A DNA stretch of 64,000 bases from CAZIFG01 sp964539135 (lineage in GTDB: Bacteria; Margulisbacteria; Marinamargulisbacteria; GCA-2716485; CAZIFG01), in NCBI GenBank assembly GCA_964539135.1, contig CAZIFG010000004.1, forward strand, positions 45,358 to 109,357, written 5' to 3'. A program made the translations under genes and the position numbers. The notes under the pieces were generated by a model. That model saw only the letters and a program-made list of their open reading frames with translations, was not told where the DNA came from and made no database searches. Of this stretch, positions 8,204-17,175 are shown piece after piece. How positions within the stretch are numbered: position 1 is the stretch's first letter; each line of letters opens with the position of its first letter.

Positions 8204-9205
8204 TTAATCCGGAATGGCCAAATAAGGCGTAGCTGTAATGGTTTTGGGATCTGGACAGCGTCCCGCTTGGTAGGAAAAATAAGCCGCCGCACCAATCATG
8301 CCAGCATTATCGGTACACAGAGACGCTGGGGCAACTGATAAGGCAATGCCGGTCGCAGCACATCGGTCTTGAAAGGCTTGAACCAAGGTTCGGTTGGCCG
8401 TGACACCACCACACAGAGATAGAGAGGAGATGTCGTAGTGTTCACAAGCCGAAAGGGCCTTGGCGGTGAGTGTATCAATAACAGCCGCCTGAAAGCTTGC
8501 CGCAAGATCTGCTATGGGAAGGGCATTAGGATCCAGCGCCTTAACCTGCTGAAGCACAGCCGTTTTAAGGCCTGAAAAGCTAAAATCCAGGCCTTTGCCT
8601 TTAAGGGCTCTCGGAAAATGAAAGGCCTTAGGATTTCCAGTCTGGGCCGCCCTCTCAATATGAGGCCCCCCTGGATATCCAAATCCCAAGAGTCGGGCCA
8701 CTTTATCAAAGGCTTCACCGGCAGCATCGTCGCGGGTTTCGCTGAGAAGTTCAAAGGTCATAGGCGCTGGGATTTTGACAAGAGCGGTGTGGCCGCCAGA
8801 GGCAATGAGAGAAATAAAGGGGAAAGCGGGGGGTGTTTCGGTTAAAAAAAGCGCATAAATATGACCTTGCATATGATTGACCCCAATAAGGGGTACATTT
8901 AAAACAGTAGACAAGGTTTTGGCAACAGCAAGTCCAACCAACAAGGAACCTTCAAGTCCAGGTCCGTATGTAACGCCAATGGCATCTATATCTTGAAGAG
9001 TAATGCCGGCGTCTTTTAAAACATGATCCATCAAGTCATGGATGATTTCCGTATGCATGCGTGAGGCGAGTTCCGGAACGATGCCGCCATATTCTGCATG
9101 GGTTTTAACTTGAGACGACAAAATGCTCGAAAGCAGGCGTATGCCATCTTCAACAATGGCAATTCCTGTATCATCGCAGGACGTTTCAATCGCTAAAATT
9201 TTCAT
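8204..9205 (-). CDS. tsaD: tRNA N6-threonylcarbamoyladenosine synthase, TsaD subunit
   Basis: Transfers the threonylcarbamoyl group to A37 of ANN-decoding tRNAs, with TsaB and TsaE. The start is placed at ATG 9205, where the protein begins MKILAIETSCDDT as in the family; the frame runs further upstream but that extension is not conserved. The metal-binding HMQGH, GGHTALV and FSFSGLKTA motifs and the C-terminal CGGVTANRTL are present; 333 residues is the normal length. It is divergent from topA across 70 bp. Confidence 0.95.
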   Translation of the reverse strand: MKILAIETSCDDTGIAIVEDGIRLLSSILSSQVKTHAEYGGIVPELASRMHTEIIHDLMDHVLKDAGITLQDIDAIGVTYGPGLEGSLLVGLAVAKTLSTVLNVPLIGVNHMQGHIYALFLTETPPAFPFISLIASGGHTALVKIPAPMTFELLSETRDDAAGEAFDKVARLLGFGYPGGPHIERAAQTGNPKAFHFPRALKGKGLDFSFSGLKTAVLQQVKALDPNALPIADLAASFQAAVIDTLTAKALSACEHYDISSLSLCGGVTANRTLVQAFQDRCAATGIALSVAPASLCTDNAGMIGAAAYFSYQAGRCPDPKTITATPYLAIPD

Positions 9206-9240
9206 GGCACCAGTGTAGCATTTTTTTTCGACGGGTTCTA

Positions 9241-9269
9241 TTGACAAGGATTCGAGCCGCTTGCATAAT
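9241..9269 (+). promoter_or_regulatory. topA promoter, predicted leaderless
   Basis: Consensus -35 TTGACA (9241-9246), a 17-bp spacer and -10 CATAAT (9264-9269). The topA ATG is at 9276, only 6 nt after the -10 box, so transcription should begin at or next to the start codon. No Shine-Dalgarno is visible. This is the best example of a pattern repeated at many genes here. Confidence 0.65.
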
Positions 9270-9275
9270 ACGAAG

Positions 9276-11378
9276 ATGTCAAGATATTTAGTCATTGTAG
9301 AGTCACCTGCAAAGTGCAAAACCATCGAAAAGTTCTTAGGAAGCGACTATGAGTTAGCGGCCTCTTATGGTCACGTCAGAGATCTTCCACAGAAGAAAAT
9401 AGGGGTAGACATTGCACACAATTTTGAACCCACGTATCAGGCCATGCCAGACAAAAAAAAGGTCCTCAAAGACCTCAAGGATAAATCCAAAAAAGCAGAG
9501 ATTGTATACGTCGCAACTGACCCTGACCGAGAAGGGGAAGCCATTGCCTGGCACATTATTGAAGGCATTCAAATTCCCGAAGAAAAAGTAAAGCGCATTG
9601 TCTTCAATGAAATCACCAAAACAGCGGTTCAAAATGCCATTCAACATTCGCGATTATTGGACATTGATTTGGTCAATGCCCAACAAGCACGACGAATTTT
9701 AGACCGACTCATTGGCTATAAATTAAGCCCAGTTTTAGCTAAGAAAATCAGAAAGGGCCTCAGTGCAGGACGTGTACAATCGGTAGCGGTGAAAATTATT
9801 TGTGATCGTGAGCGGGCCATTACGGCTTTTATTCCCGAAGAGTATTGGAATATAGATGTTACCTTTTCGAAAGAAGACAATCAAAAACAAACCTTTCGCG
9901 CCCGTTTAGTTGGCGATGGGGAAGAAGACAGTAAAAAAACAGTCTCTAATGAAGCCGATGCCCTTAACATTAAATCGCATTTAGAAAAGGCCCGTTATGA
10001 GATTAAAAAAATAAAAAAATCCCAAGCCCGACGCAATCCGGCGGCGCCGTTTATCACCTCAACCTTGCAGCAAGAGGCGTCTCGAAAATTAGGCTGGACG
10101 GCGAAAAAAACCATGATGGTGGCCCAACAACTTTATGAAGGGGTAACTCTGAATGGCGAATCGACGGGACTTATTACCTACATGAGAACCGATTCCATTC
10201 GTGTGTCGGATGAGGCCAAAAAGGCGGCTTCCGATTACATCAAAAAACAGTATGGTGCCAAATATTTAGGAGAAGAAAAGGCCGCAAAAAAAGAGAAAAA
10301 GAATGTCCAAGATGCTCACGAAGCCATTCGCCCCTCTTACATTGAATTTAGTCCCGCGGACATTTCAAAACAGCTCTCTGCAGATCATTTAAAGCTCTAT
10401 AAATTGGTTTGGAACCGGTTTATGGCCTCGCAAATGAGTGCCTCTTTAAGTGATAGAACCCAGGTGAATGTCGAAGCCGTTTCAGGGGATCAAAGTTATT
10501 GGTTGCGCGCGACAGGATCTATTGTGATTTTTGATGGCTTTACAAAAGTGTATACAGAAGACAAAGATCATGAAGGCGACGAAGATGAAAAAGAAGGATT
10601 TTTACCGCCCTTAGAAGAAGGCGATAAGCTCAAAAAAGAGGCGGTAGAGGCCCTTCAAAAATTCACACAACCTCCGGCTCGATTTACAGAGGCCTCCTTG
10701 GTTAAGGAATTGGAATTGCAAGGCATAGGCAGACCGTCTACGTATGCGCCCACCATCTCTACGATTTTAGACCGAGGCTACGTCGAGAGAGAGGCCAAAG
10801 TCCTCAAGCCCACAGAGTTGGGCTTTTTAGTCATTGAAAAATTAGAAGCTTACTTTGATCAAATTGTGGACCTTGCGTTCACGGCCAATATGGAAACAAA
10901 GCTGGATGAAATAGCAGAAGGCAAGCATGCCTGGCAAGGGGTTTTGGGCGAATTCTACGATCCTTTTGCCAAAAAAATTGACATTGCCTACAAGGAAATG
11001 GAAAAAATAAACACCGACAAACCCACAGATGAAAAATGCGATAAGTGTGGCAGTGACATGGTTTTGAAGCAGGGCCGATTTGGGGCGTTTATTGCCTGCT
11101 CCAATTTTCCTGAGTGTAAAACCACAAAGTCCGTGGTGCAATCCTTAGGAGTAAATTGTGCAAAATGTGGCAGTCCTTTAGTGATGAAAAAAAGTAAAAG
11201 AGGTAAGGTCTTTTATGGCTGTTCTGGATTCCCGAACTGTACTTACGCTGCCTGGGACAAGCCCATTGCGGAGCCCTGCCCCAAATGTAAGAAGCCATTT
11301 GTATTGGAAAAGGCAGCCAAAAAAGGGAATGCCTACAAATATTGTGACGACTGTCACTGGAAAGAAAGCGACGATTAA
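9276..11378 (+). CDS. topA: DNA topoisomerase I (type IA)
   Basis: Relaxes negative supercoils. The start is ATG 9276 (MSRYLVIVESPAKCKTIEKF), the conserved N-terminus; a TTG 15 bp upstream is less likely. Visible are the TOPRIM domain with TDPDREGEAIAWH, the catalytic tyrosine in ITYMRTDSIRVS and GIGRPSTYAPTI. Three C-terminal zinc-ribbon modules begin at CDKCGSDM, CAKCGSPL and CPKCKKPF. The last ends in a CDDC pair. At 700 residues it is shorter than the enteric enzyme but normal for many phyla. Its stop overlaps the panC start (TAATG). Confidence 0.96.
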   Translation: MSRYLVIVESPAKCKTIEKFLGSDYELAASYGHVRDLPQKKIGVDIAHNFEPTYQAMPDKKKVLKDLKDKSKKAEIVYVATDPDREGEAIAWHIIEGIQIPEEKVKRIVFNEITKTAVQNAIQHSRLLDIDLVNAQQARRILDRLIGYKLSPVLAKKIRKGLSAGRVQSVAVKIICDRERAITAFIPEEYWNIDVTFSKEDNQKQTFRARLVGDGEEDSKKTVSNEADALNIKSHLEKARYEIKKIKKSQARRNPAAPFITSTLQQEASRKLGWTAKKTMMVAQQLYEGVTLNGESTGLITYMRTDSIRVSDEAKKAASDYIKKQYGAKYLGEEKAAKKEKKNVQDAHEAIRPSYIEFSPADISKQLSADHLKLYKLVWNRFMASQMSASLSDRTQVNVEAVSGDQSYWLRATGSIVIFDGFTKVYTEDKDHEGDEDEKEGFLPPLEEGDKLKKEAVEALQKFTQPPARFTEASLVKELELQGIGRPSTYAPTISTILDRGYVEREAKVLKPTELGFLVIEKLEAYFDQIVDLAFTANMETKLDEIAEGKHAWQGVLGEFYDPFAKKIDIAYKEMEKINTDKPTDEKCDKCGSDMVLKQGRFGAFIACSNFPECKTTKSVVQSLGVNCAKCGSPLVMKKSKRGKVFYGCSGFPNCTYAAWDKPIAEPCPKCKKPFVLEKAAKKGNAYKYCDDCHWKESDD

Positions 11379-12217
11379 TGCACACCCTTCAGACGCTGGC
11401 AGACTATCAGGCCGCAAGAGCGACTTTAAAGGGAAAAATTGGCTTGGTCCCAACAATGGGGGCCTTGCATGCGGGGCATCTGTCTTTAATTGAGGCGGCG
11501 AAAAAAGACTGCGACCATGTGGTTGTGAGTCTATTTATCAATCCCTTACAATTTGGACCTACAGAAGACTTTAATCGGTATCCAAGAACCCTAGAATCGG
11601 ATCAAGACTTATGCGAAAGCGCGGGGGTAACACTATTATTTGCGCCGACAAGAGAGGGTTTATATCCTGAAGGCGAGGCGCATGCAACAAAAGTATGGAT
11701 TCCAGAGTTGGGAAAACGGTATTGTGGGGTCACGCGGCCTGTTTTTTTTGAAGGGGTTTTGAGTGTGGTATTGCGTTTATTGAATGCACTCCGTCCCCAT
11801 TTTGCTTATTTTGGGGAAAAAGATTTTCAGCAATTGGTTCTGATTCAAAAAATGGCAAGAGACCTGTTTTTAGATCTTAAAATTATTGGCTGCCCCATTG
11901 TGAGAGAACCCAGTGGCCTAGCGATGAGTTCCAGAAACAAGTATCTGACAGACTCAGAAAAAGAAGAGGCAGCTATAATTTATAAGGCATTGTCCATCGC
12001 AAAAAAAAGTGTCGAAGGTGGCAAAAGAGATTGGTCCAAAATTAAAGCCGAGATTGTAGCCTATCTACATCAACATAGCGGTATTCAAGTAGATTACTGT
12101 GACTGTGTTGATAGTCAGAGTTTAGACGCATTGGAAACAGTAAAGCCAGGCGCCCGGGTTTTATTTGCAGGTGTTTTAAATCAAACGCGATTGATTGATA
12201 ACCTGGCACTGTCTTAG
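11378..12217 (+). CDS. panC: Pantothenate synthetase
   Basis: ATP-dependent condensation of pantoate with beta-alanine to form pantothenate, the coenzyme A precursor. The 279-residue product has the nucleotidyltransferase HIGH-like motif in VPTMGALHAGHLSL, FGEKDFQQ, and the KMSKS-equivalent SSRNKYL. The ATG shares bases with the topA stop (TAATG), implying coupling. panB and panD are not nearby. The window also has coaE, the last step of CoA synthesis. Confidence 0.95.
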   Translation: MHTLQTLADYQAARATLKGKIGLVPTMGALHAGHLSLIEAAKKDCDHVVVSLFINPLQFGPTEDFNRYPRTLESDQDLCESAGVTLLFAPTREGLYPEGEAHATKVWIPELGKRYCGVTRPVFFEGVLSVVLRLLNALRPHFAYFGEKDFQQLVLIQKMARDLFLDLKIIGCPIVREPSGLAMSSRNKYLTDSEKEEAAIIYKALSIAKKSVEGGKRDWSKIKAEIVAYLHQHSGIQVDYCDCVDSQSLDALETVKPGARVLFAGVLNQTRLIDNLALS

Positions 12218-12237
12218 TAAAAGCCCCAATGCCAACG

Positions 12238-12259
12238 ACCCTTCGACTACGCTCAGGGT
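12238..12259. repeat. Short CCCTTCGAC...CTCAGGG element
   Basis: ACCCTTCGACTACGCTCAGGGT has 5-bp inverted ends. It lies between two direct copies of CCTGGCACT (12202-12210, overlapping the panC end, and 12283-12291). From memory, sequences of the type CCCTTCGACnnnGCTCAGGG recur in unrelated bacterial genomes, but I cannot verify that here. Function unknown. Confidence 0.4.
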
Positions 12260-12323
12260 TCGGATTAGAATTTAATAGGTAGCCTGGCACTATTGAAAGG
12301 AATGAAGCATTTAATATTCGAGG

Positions 12324-12381
12324 CGAAAAAAGATCGGAGCCAGCGACCGCTTCTGGTGAACGACTGAGCGGCTCTTTTTTC
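12324..12381. terminator. Candidate bidirectional terminator between panC and mutL
   Basis: The left arm starts GAAAAAAG and includes GAGCC (12337-12341); the right arm has GGCTC (12370-12374) followed by TTTTTTC. A-runs on one side and T-runs on the other would give a U-tract in both directions, suiting the convergent panC and mutL genes. The stem is imperfect and the loop long. Confidence 0.45.
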
Positions 12382-12431
12382 ACCACAGAATATTCAATGC
12401 TGAATGCATTCCAAATGCAAATTGAATTGCC

Positions 12432-14276
12432 TCAACTTCGTAAAAACAATTTCTCTAGTCGATTTTGATCCAGTTTAATATACAGGGGCCGGCCGTGTGG
12501 ACAGGTATAGTTAGCAGGTGAAGCCATCAAATCTTGTACCAATCGTTTAACCTCTAAAGGATGTAATTTTTTACCAGCCTTAATGGCAGCTTTGCAGGCT
12601 TTGAGTTGAAGGACTTCTTTTTGTTGAAGCGTCATGTCGGCAATGGAATCAGGGAATTCTTGAAGTTGATGTAAAATCCCGGTCACCAAAATCGTAATAT
12701 TGCTATCTGAAAAGGCATACGGAATTTCACGAACCGCAATTTTGCCAGGACCAAAGGGGTCAATAACAAACTGAAGAGATTCCAAATACGCCTGATGATG
12801 CTCAAAAACCTGAATGAGATCCGGCGTCAGTTCAATAATTTCAGACAAAAGCAGCGGCTGCCTATCTGATTGGGTGCCAAAGCTGTCCTTAATTTTTTCA
12901 TATAAAATACGCTCATGAACGGCATGTTGATCCATCAGGTAAAGCGCGTCCTGTCCCTGAATGACAATATACGTATCAAAAAGTTGAAAATGCGTAAAAT
13001 CAGTGCGCGGTGGCGTGAGCTGTGTGGGCGTAAATAGTTGTGCGGCAATGGCAATATCTTGAGCACGAGGTTCGGGGGTTAGTGGTGTCGAAATGGGTTC
13101 CAAGTTAGAAAAGGAAGTCGAAAAATGCGGGATATTGTCGGCATCCATTTTTGGGGTGTAAGTCTGAGGGATGACATCCTCAATAGGCGAGGCATTAAAG
13201 GCAAAAGACTCAAAAGTAGGGGGAGAGAATACAGGCGGACTTTGTGGCGAAACATCATGAAGCGGATATAAAACAGGCGCCAAAGAGGTATTGGATTGAA
13301 GACTCAGAGAAATGGCTTTGGGCAGGGCATTGTATAAAAACCCAGGGTTTAAAAATTTAACATCTAATTTTTGGGGATGAATATTCACATCTACCAGTTC
13401 TGAATCCAGTGTGATATCCAAAACCGCCAAAGGAAAACGTCGGTGAGGAATCAGATCTTTAAAGCTATCTTGAAGGGCCTTATAAAGCGAAGGGCTTTTT
13501 ACCAAACGCCGATTTACAGTCACAATTTGTTTGGTTTTATTGCCAAAGGTAAATTGGGGATCTGTAATATAGCCCTTGAACCGAACACTCGCCACATCGG
13601 TATCGACTCGAACCAAGTGGTCTTTCAGGGCTTTGCCATAAAAATGAACCAAAAGTGCGCGGGCATCGGAAATGCCTTTGGAGTTGATAATATCTTGACC
13701 CTCATGAGACAAAACAAAATCAATATGGGGCAAAGAAACCGCAAACTGCATGACACTATCACTGATATAAGACAGTTCAGTCGATGCAGATTTTAAGAAT
13801 TTTTGACGCACCGGAATATCGTCGAATAAGTCTTGAATATCCATGACGGTACCCAGTGAGCCAGAAGATAAAGTCGGCGTTCCAATATCGCCTTTGTAGG
13901 CCCGAATCTGATAGCAATCCGCACCCTCTTGTTTAGAGGTAATCGTCAATTTGGCAACATGAGAAATACTGGCAAGCGCTTCGCCTCTAAACCCAAAAGT
14001 AGGCGTGTGATATAGATCTTCTAAAACGGTAATTTTAGAGGTGGTATGTTGAAGCGGCGCAAGCGGCAAGTCTTCAGGCGAAAGGCCTCGACCATTGTCT
14101 ATCACTTTAATCCGGCGCTTACCGCCATCTTCAAGCACAATAGAAATCTGAGTGGCCCCGGCATCCAAGGCATTTTCAATCAGTTCTTTAACGATAGACG
14201 CCGGCCTGTCGATGACTTCGCCTGCCGCAATTTGGGTAATGGTAACCGGATCCAGTTGTTTAATAATAGAGGACAT
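12432..14276 (-). CDS. mutL: DNA mismatch repair protein MutL (endonuclease type)
   Basis: GHKL ATPase that couples MutS recognition to strand nicking. The start is ATG 14276 (MSSIIKQLDPVTITQIAAGE); an upstream in-frame start is not conserved. ATPase motifs: ELIENALDAGA, DNGRGL, TFGFRGEALASI. A proline-rich linker spans about residues 325-430. The C-terminal domain contains DQHAVHERILYE, matching DQHA-x2-E-x4-E of endonuclease-active MutL, plus ACKAAIK and CPHGRP. So it should nick DNA itself, as in bacteria lacking MutH. At 614 residues it has normal length. A -10-like TATTCT ends 8 nt before the ATG. Confidence 0.95.
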   Translation of the reverse strand: MSSIIKQLDPVTITQIAAGEVIDRPASIVKELIENALDAGATQISIVLEDGGKRRIKVIDNGRGLSPEDLPLAPLQHTTSKITVLEDLYHTPTFGFRGEALASISHVAKLTITSKQEGADCYQIRAYKGDIGTPTLSSGSLGTVMDIQDLFDDIPVRQKFLKSASTELSYISDSVMQFAVSLPHIDFVLSHEGQDIINSKGISDARALLVHFYGKALKDHLVRVDTDVASVRFKGYITDPQFTFGNKTKQIVTVNRRLVKSPSLYKALQDSFKDLIPHRRFPLAVLDITLDSELVDVNIHPQKLDVKFLNPGFLYNALPKAISLSLQSNTSLAPVLYPLHDVSPQSPPVFSPPTFESFAFNASPIEDVIPQTYTPKMDADNIPHFSTSFSNLEPISTPLTPEPRAQDIAIAAQLFTPTQLTPPRTDFTHFQLFDTYIVIQGQDALYLMDQHAVHERILYEKIKDSFGTQSDRQPLLLSEIIELTPDLIQVFEHHQAYLESLQFVIDPFGPGKIAVREIPYAFSDSNITILVTGILHQLQEFPDSIADMTLQQKEVLQLKACKAAIKAGKKLHPLEVKRLVQDLMASPANYTCPHGRPLYIKLDQNRLEKLFLRS

Positions 14277-14409
14277 AATCAAGGAGAATAGCAGAAAAAA
14301 AGACAAGATACTACTGTACGAAAATCAAAAGTAAAAGACTTTGAATAGAAATGAAAAATATGATAGTTTAATTTAAATTCACCTCTATATTTAGAGAAGG
14401 AAAATTGAA

Positions 14410-14763
14410 ATGAAGTATAAAATAATGCCTGTGTCGGCAGCATTCGAAATGTCCCTAGAAGAGCCCGTAAGTCCTATGTCTGTATTTCCAGCTGTGCTGA
14501 CAGCATTATTTGGGGTTACAGATTTCGAGGCCTTAAAAACACCTGAGTTTACAGGAAAAATTACAGAGTTTAAAACAGCGAAGTGTGCTACAGAAAAAAG
14601 AAATGTGATTCATGTCATCATGGCAGCTGGATTAAGCAAAACAGAGCAAATAGAAGCCTTACAAGCTGTTTTAGCGGCCAATAAAGGAACACCAGCTATT
14701 CAATCTGCTGCTAAAGCCCATGGAGATTGTACCAGCGCCAAGGCCTGTAGAATCGGGAGGTGA
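14410..14763 (+). CDS. Ankyrin-like protein fragment, 5' half of a split gene
   Basis: A 117-residue protein preceded by AGAAGGAAAA, a plausible Shine-Dalgarno, before ATG 14410. The C-terminal part (N-V-I-H-V-I-M-A-A-G-L, then two short helices) resembles one ankyrin repeat. It ends at a TGA inside the next frame, overlapping 14720-17125 by 44 bp. The next frame has no Shine-Dalgarno at its first ATG and is open upstream to about 14675. I think the two ORFs were one gene split by a +1 frame change at about 14675-14763, but two overlapping genes cannot be excluded. Function unknown. Confidence 0.5.
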   Translation: MKYKIMPVSAAFEMSLEEPVSPMSVFPAVLTALFGVTDFEALKTPEFTGKITEFKTAKCATEKRNVIHVIMAAGLSKTEQIEALQAVLAANKGTPAIQSAAKAHGDCTSAKACRIGR

Positions 14764-17125
14764 AGACTATAGCGAGGATGAAGACTCCGAAGCGGAAGAA
14801 AGTGAGGGGCCATCGGGTTTAGAGTTTGTCATGAAAAACGGGGGTGTCTTAGCCACGTTGATAGGAATGTCCTACTTAGGTCAAGAGGTCACTTCTCAGG
14901 ATCTTCCTAGGATGAGACAGACAATGAAAGAACTTGCAGGACACTGGGACCTTTTTAAAAGAGCACCAGTGTATCGCTATATAAGCGTAGAATTAGTGGA
15001 TAAACGAAAAGTTCAGACGACGGGAATCCCATATAAAAAAGAGAATCTCGATAAAAGACCTACGGTAACCGTGGCGGATATAACCTCTCTTCTAGAGGTT
15101 GAGTGTCAAGGGGTGGGATCTCAAGAAAGTCGCCCACAGTTAGCAGCTGAAATTGTTAGAAATCTGAGGCGATTAGATGTTTTAGATATCTATGGCAACA
15201 TAGACCCCAAAAAATTAGAAGAAAATTTACCCTATGTCGAACACACACGATTAGTTCCAAATGAGCATAATTCGGTTAAAAAGCGTCAACAAATGGAAGA
15301 ATCAGGCGGGTGGTTTTCGGGAAGCAAAGGTGCGGATTGTCATACCGCAAAAACCTTTTATTATCTAACAAAAGGCGTAGAAGGGATTACAGAAACAAAT
15401 CAAGAAACAGTAGAAAAAAAATTGATTGAATTTTTAAATCAAAAGATGGAAACTTACAGAGTAAAAAAAGCAGTTGTTACCCCTGAAGGGCTTCAGTACA
15501 AAACAAGTCGAGAAAGTAGCAATGTTCAAGCCGCCAGAGGAGATGACCGCCTTCTAGCTTTTTTACAACAAGAAAACGCCTTAAATGGGGGCGAAAAAGG
15601 AGCAGATAATGATACAGTTCTGCATCTGAGTACCCGCGTCAGAAATACCCGAGCTGCCGCACTATTCATACAAAGAAATCCAGAACTTCTGGGAGCTGAA
15701 AACGACAAAGGGGAAAGGCCTATCGATTTTATTTTTGAATCCGGATTAGAAGCCTTATATACCTTAACAGGCGCCCATCTCTCGACAATAAAGTTAAATA
15801 AAGAGGGAATATCTCCTGTTTATTTTGCCATAGGGACGTACTTGGAGCTAGCCTCTCGATTATTTTACGAAGGACATGACAAGATTCCCTCTGACATAAA
15901 AGAAAAACTGGAAGGGCCTATTCGCTATTATTTTCAACACATGCCAAAAATGGGACATATCCCACTTTCTGCGCTTGTAGACCCTAAATGGCTACAAATG
16001 GATACGGTAGTGGAACAGAACACCACTGGCCATCATCCTTATCACCCTATGGCCTGGGGATATACTGGCCTAATGATGCACAAATGGGAAAAAGGTAAGG
16101 ATGAACCTATTCATAGGGTATGTATTGTATTTGAACATGAAAAAAGAGTGGTTTTAGGCCTAGTGAAGATGCTTCTAGATGCCAAAGATGTGATTTATTT
16201 TCAAGATGCAGGCTCATTGCAGATCATAGGTCTATTGTATGCCATTCATCATGAGGCTTTCGAATTACTGTTACCCGCACTTGAACAAAGAGACAGCCTG
16301 GCTCTAGACATGTTAAGAGGGGCCCAAAATTATGGACAATTTGAATGCCTGGAAAGGGTGTTAGAAAAAAGAGGTGGATTGGCAGGGTTGGTTGAAAGAG
16401 AGCCCCAACGTGTGGCAGAAATTTTGGTTAAAACAATAGAGGGGAATGCCTTCGGAAAAACAGATTTTTTTATCAGAAACAGCGGTCTTTTTATCAATTG
16501 CCTGTCTCAAAAAGATAAAGAAGGGGTGCCTTATGTATTTAAATGGGTGACACAAGCAGACGAAAGCACCTTAGAAACCTTTAAATCCTATGTAAGAGCG
16601 GCAAGCTACCTCCAAACAGAAGCGGGAGACTCTTTAGGGCTGTATTTAGTCAAAAGGCATAAAGATAGAGAAGCAGATTTAGAGGTGTTAAAGAAAAAGT
16701 GGCCTGCATTAAGGAGCTACTTAAAATGGGCAGCGCCAAATCAAAAAGGAGAGTCTTTATGGACTTGCGTTTTAGGTGAAATGAAATCTAAATGGAAATT
16801 AGAAGCATTCTTTTCAAGCGTCATCGGAACAGCCGAGGAACTCCAAAGCCTGGCCGATCAGCTCCTTCATCACAGTGATGGATTAAAAGAAGAAAAAATG
16901 AAGGAACTCTGGGATCTGTTACTTCAAAAAGGATTGGATCTAAACCAAACGGTAGCGGGCAAAACAGTCGTGGATAGAGCGTTGGAACAAAGAGATATCA
17001 GAACCATCAACCTACATGCAAAAATCATAAAATGGTTAAGGGATGAGAAAGGCGGTTGCGTAGCATATTACAGCACACCAGAAGCGAGAGCGGCACTTCT
17101 TCCCAATTATAGGGATATTTTTTGA
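14720..17125 (+). CDS. Large ankyrin-repeat-like protein
   Basis: An 801-residue protein of unknown function. The first 35 residues are strongly acidic (EDYSEDEDSEAEESE). Residues about 285-370 look like degenerate ankyrin repeats: N-D-T-V-L-H-L-S-T-R-V and later N-D-K-G-E-R-P-I-D-F. The C-terminal half is helical and repetitive, perhaps more divergent ankyrins. No signal peptide or membrane segment is apparent. ATG 14720 is only the first Met of the frame; the true start is probably in the preceding ORF. Ankyrin-rich proteins in host-associated bacteria are often secreted effectors, but no secretion signal supports that here. lpxB follows 50 bp later under its own promoter. Confidence 0.6.
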   Translation: MEIVPAPRPVESGGEDYSEDEDSEAEESEGPSGLEFVMKNGGVLATLIGMSYLGQEVTSQDLPRMRQTMKELAGHWDLFKRAPVYRYISVELVDKRKVQTTGIPYKKENLDKRPTVTVADITSLLEVECQGVGSQESRPQLAAEIVRNLRRLDVLDIYGNIDPKKLEENLPYVEHTRLVPNEHNSVKKRQQMEESGGWFSGSKGADCHTAKTFYYLTKGVEGITETNQETVEKKLIEFLNQKMETYRVKKAVVTPEGLQYKTSRESSNVQAARGDDRLLAFLQQENALNGGEKGADNDTVLHLSTRVRNTRAAALFIQRNPELLGAENDKGERPIDFIFESGLEALYTLTGAHLSTIKLNKEGISPVYFAIGTYLELASRLFYEGHDKIPSDIKEKLEGPIRYYFQHMPKMGHIPLSALVDPKWLQMDTVVEQNTTGHHPYHPMAWGYTGLMMHKWEKGKDEPIHRVCIVFEHEKRVVLGLVKMLLDAKDVIYFQDAGSLQIIGLLYAIHHEAFELLLPALEQRDSLALDMLRGAQNYGQFECLERVLEKRGGLAGLVEREPQRVAEILVKTIEGNAFGKTDFFIRNSGLFINCLSQKDKEGVPYVFKWVTQADESTLETFKSYVRAASYLQTEAGDSLGLYLVKRHKDREADLEVLKKKWPALRSYLKWAAPNQKGESLWTCVLGEMKSKWKLEAFFSSVIGTAEELQSLADQLLHHSDGLKEEKMKELWDLLLQKGLDLNQTVAGKTVVDRALEQRDIRTINLHAKIIKWLRDEKGGCVAYYSTPEARAALLPNYRDIF

Positions 17126-17163
17126 ATTAAAAACCAGCAGATGAAGAAAGTGCTCAGGTTTGG

Positions 17164-17169
17164 TATACT
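17164..17169 (+). promoter_or_regulatory. lpxB -10 box, predicted leaderless
   Basis: TATACT ends 6 nt before the lpxB ATG (17176). No Shine-Dalgarno and no good -35 are seen. The spacing matches the topA arrangement. Confidence 0.4.
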
Positions 17170-17175
17170 GGCCGG

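Noticed and set aside
9206..9325. 40-residue N-terminal extension of tsaD
   Set aside because: It overlaps the topA promoter and start on the other strand and is not conserved; MKILAIETSCDDT is the family start.
11089..11493. Reading frames antisense to or out of frame with the topA-panC junction
   Set aside because: They lie inside well-conserved genes, have no ribosome-binding sites and no recognisable products.
1289..12291. Sigma-54 (-24/-12) promoters in places I looked at
   Set aside because: TGGCAC-like words at about 1289 and 12285 lack a TTGC box at the right spacing.
13443..13796. 117-codon frame antisense to mutL
   Set aside because: No ribosome-binding site or family similarity; the mutL frame is conserved throughout.
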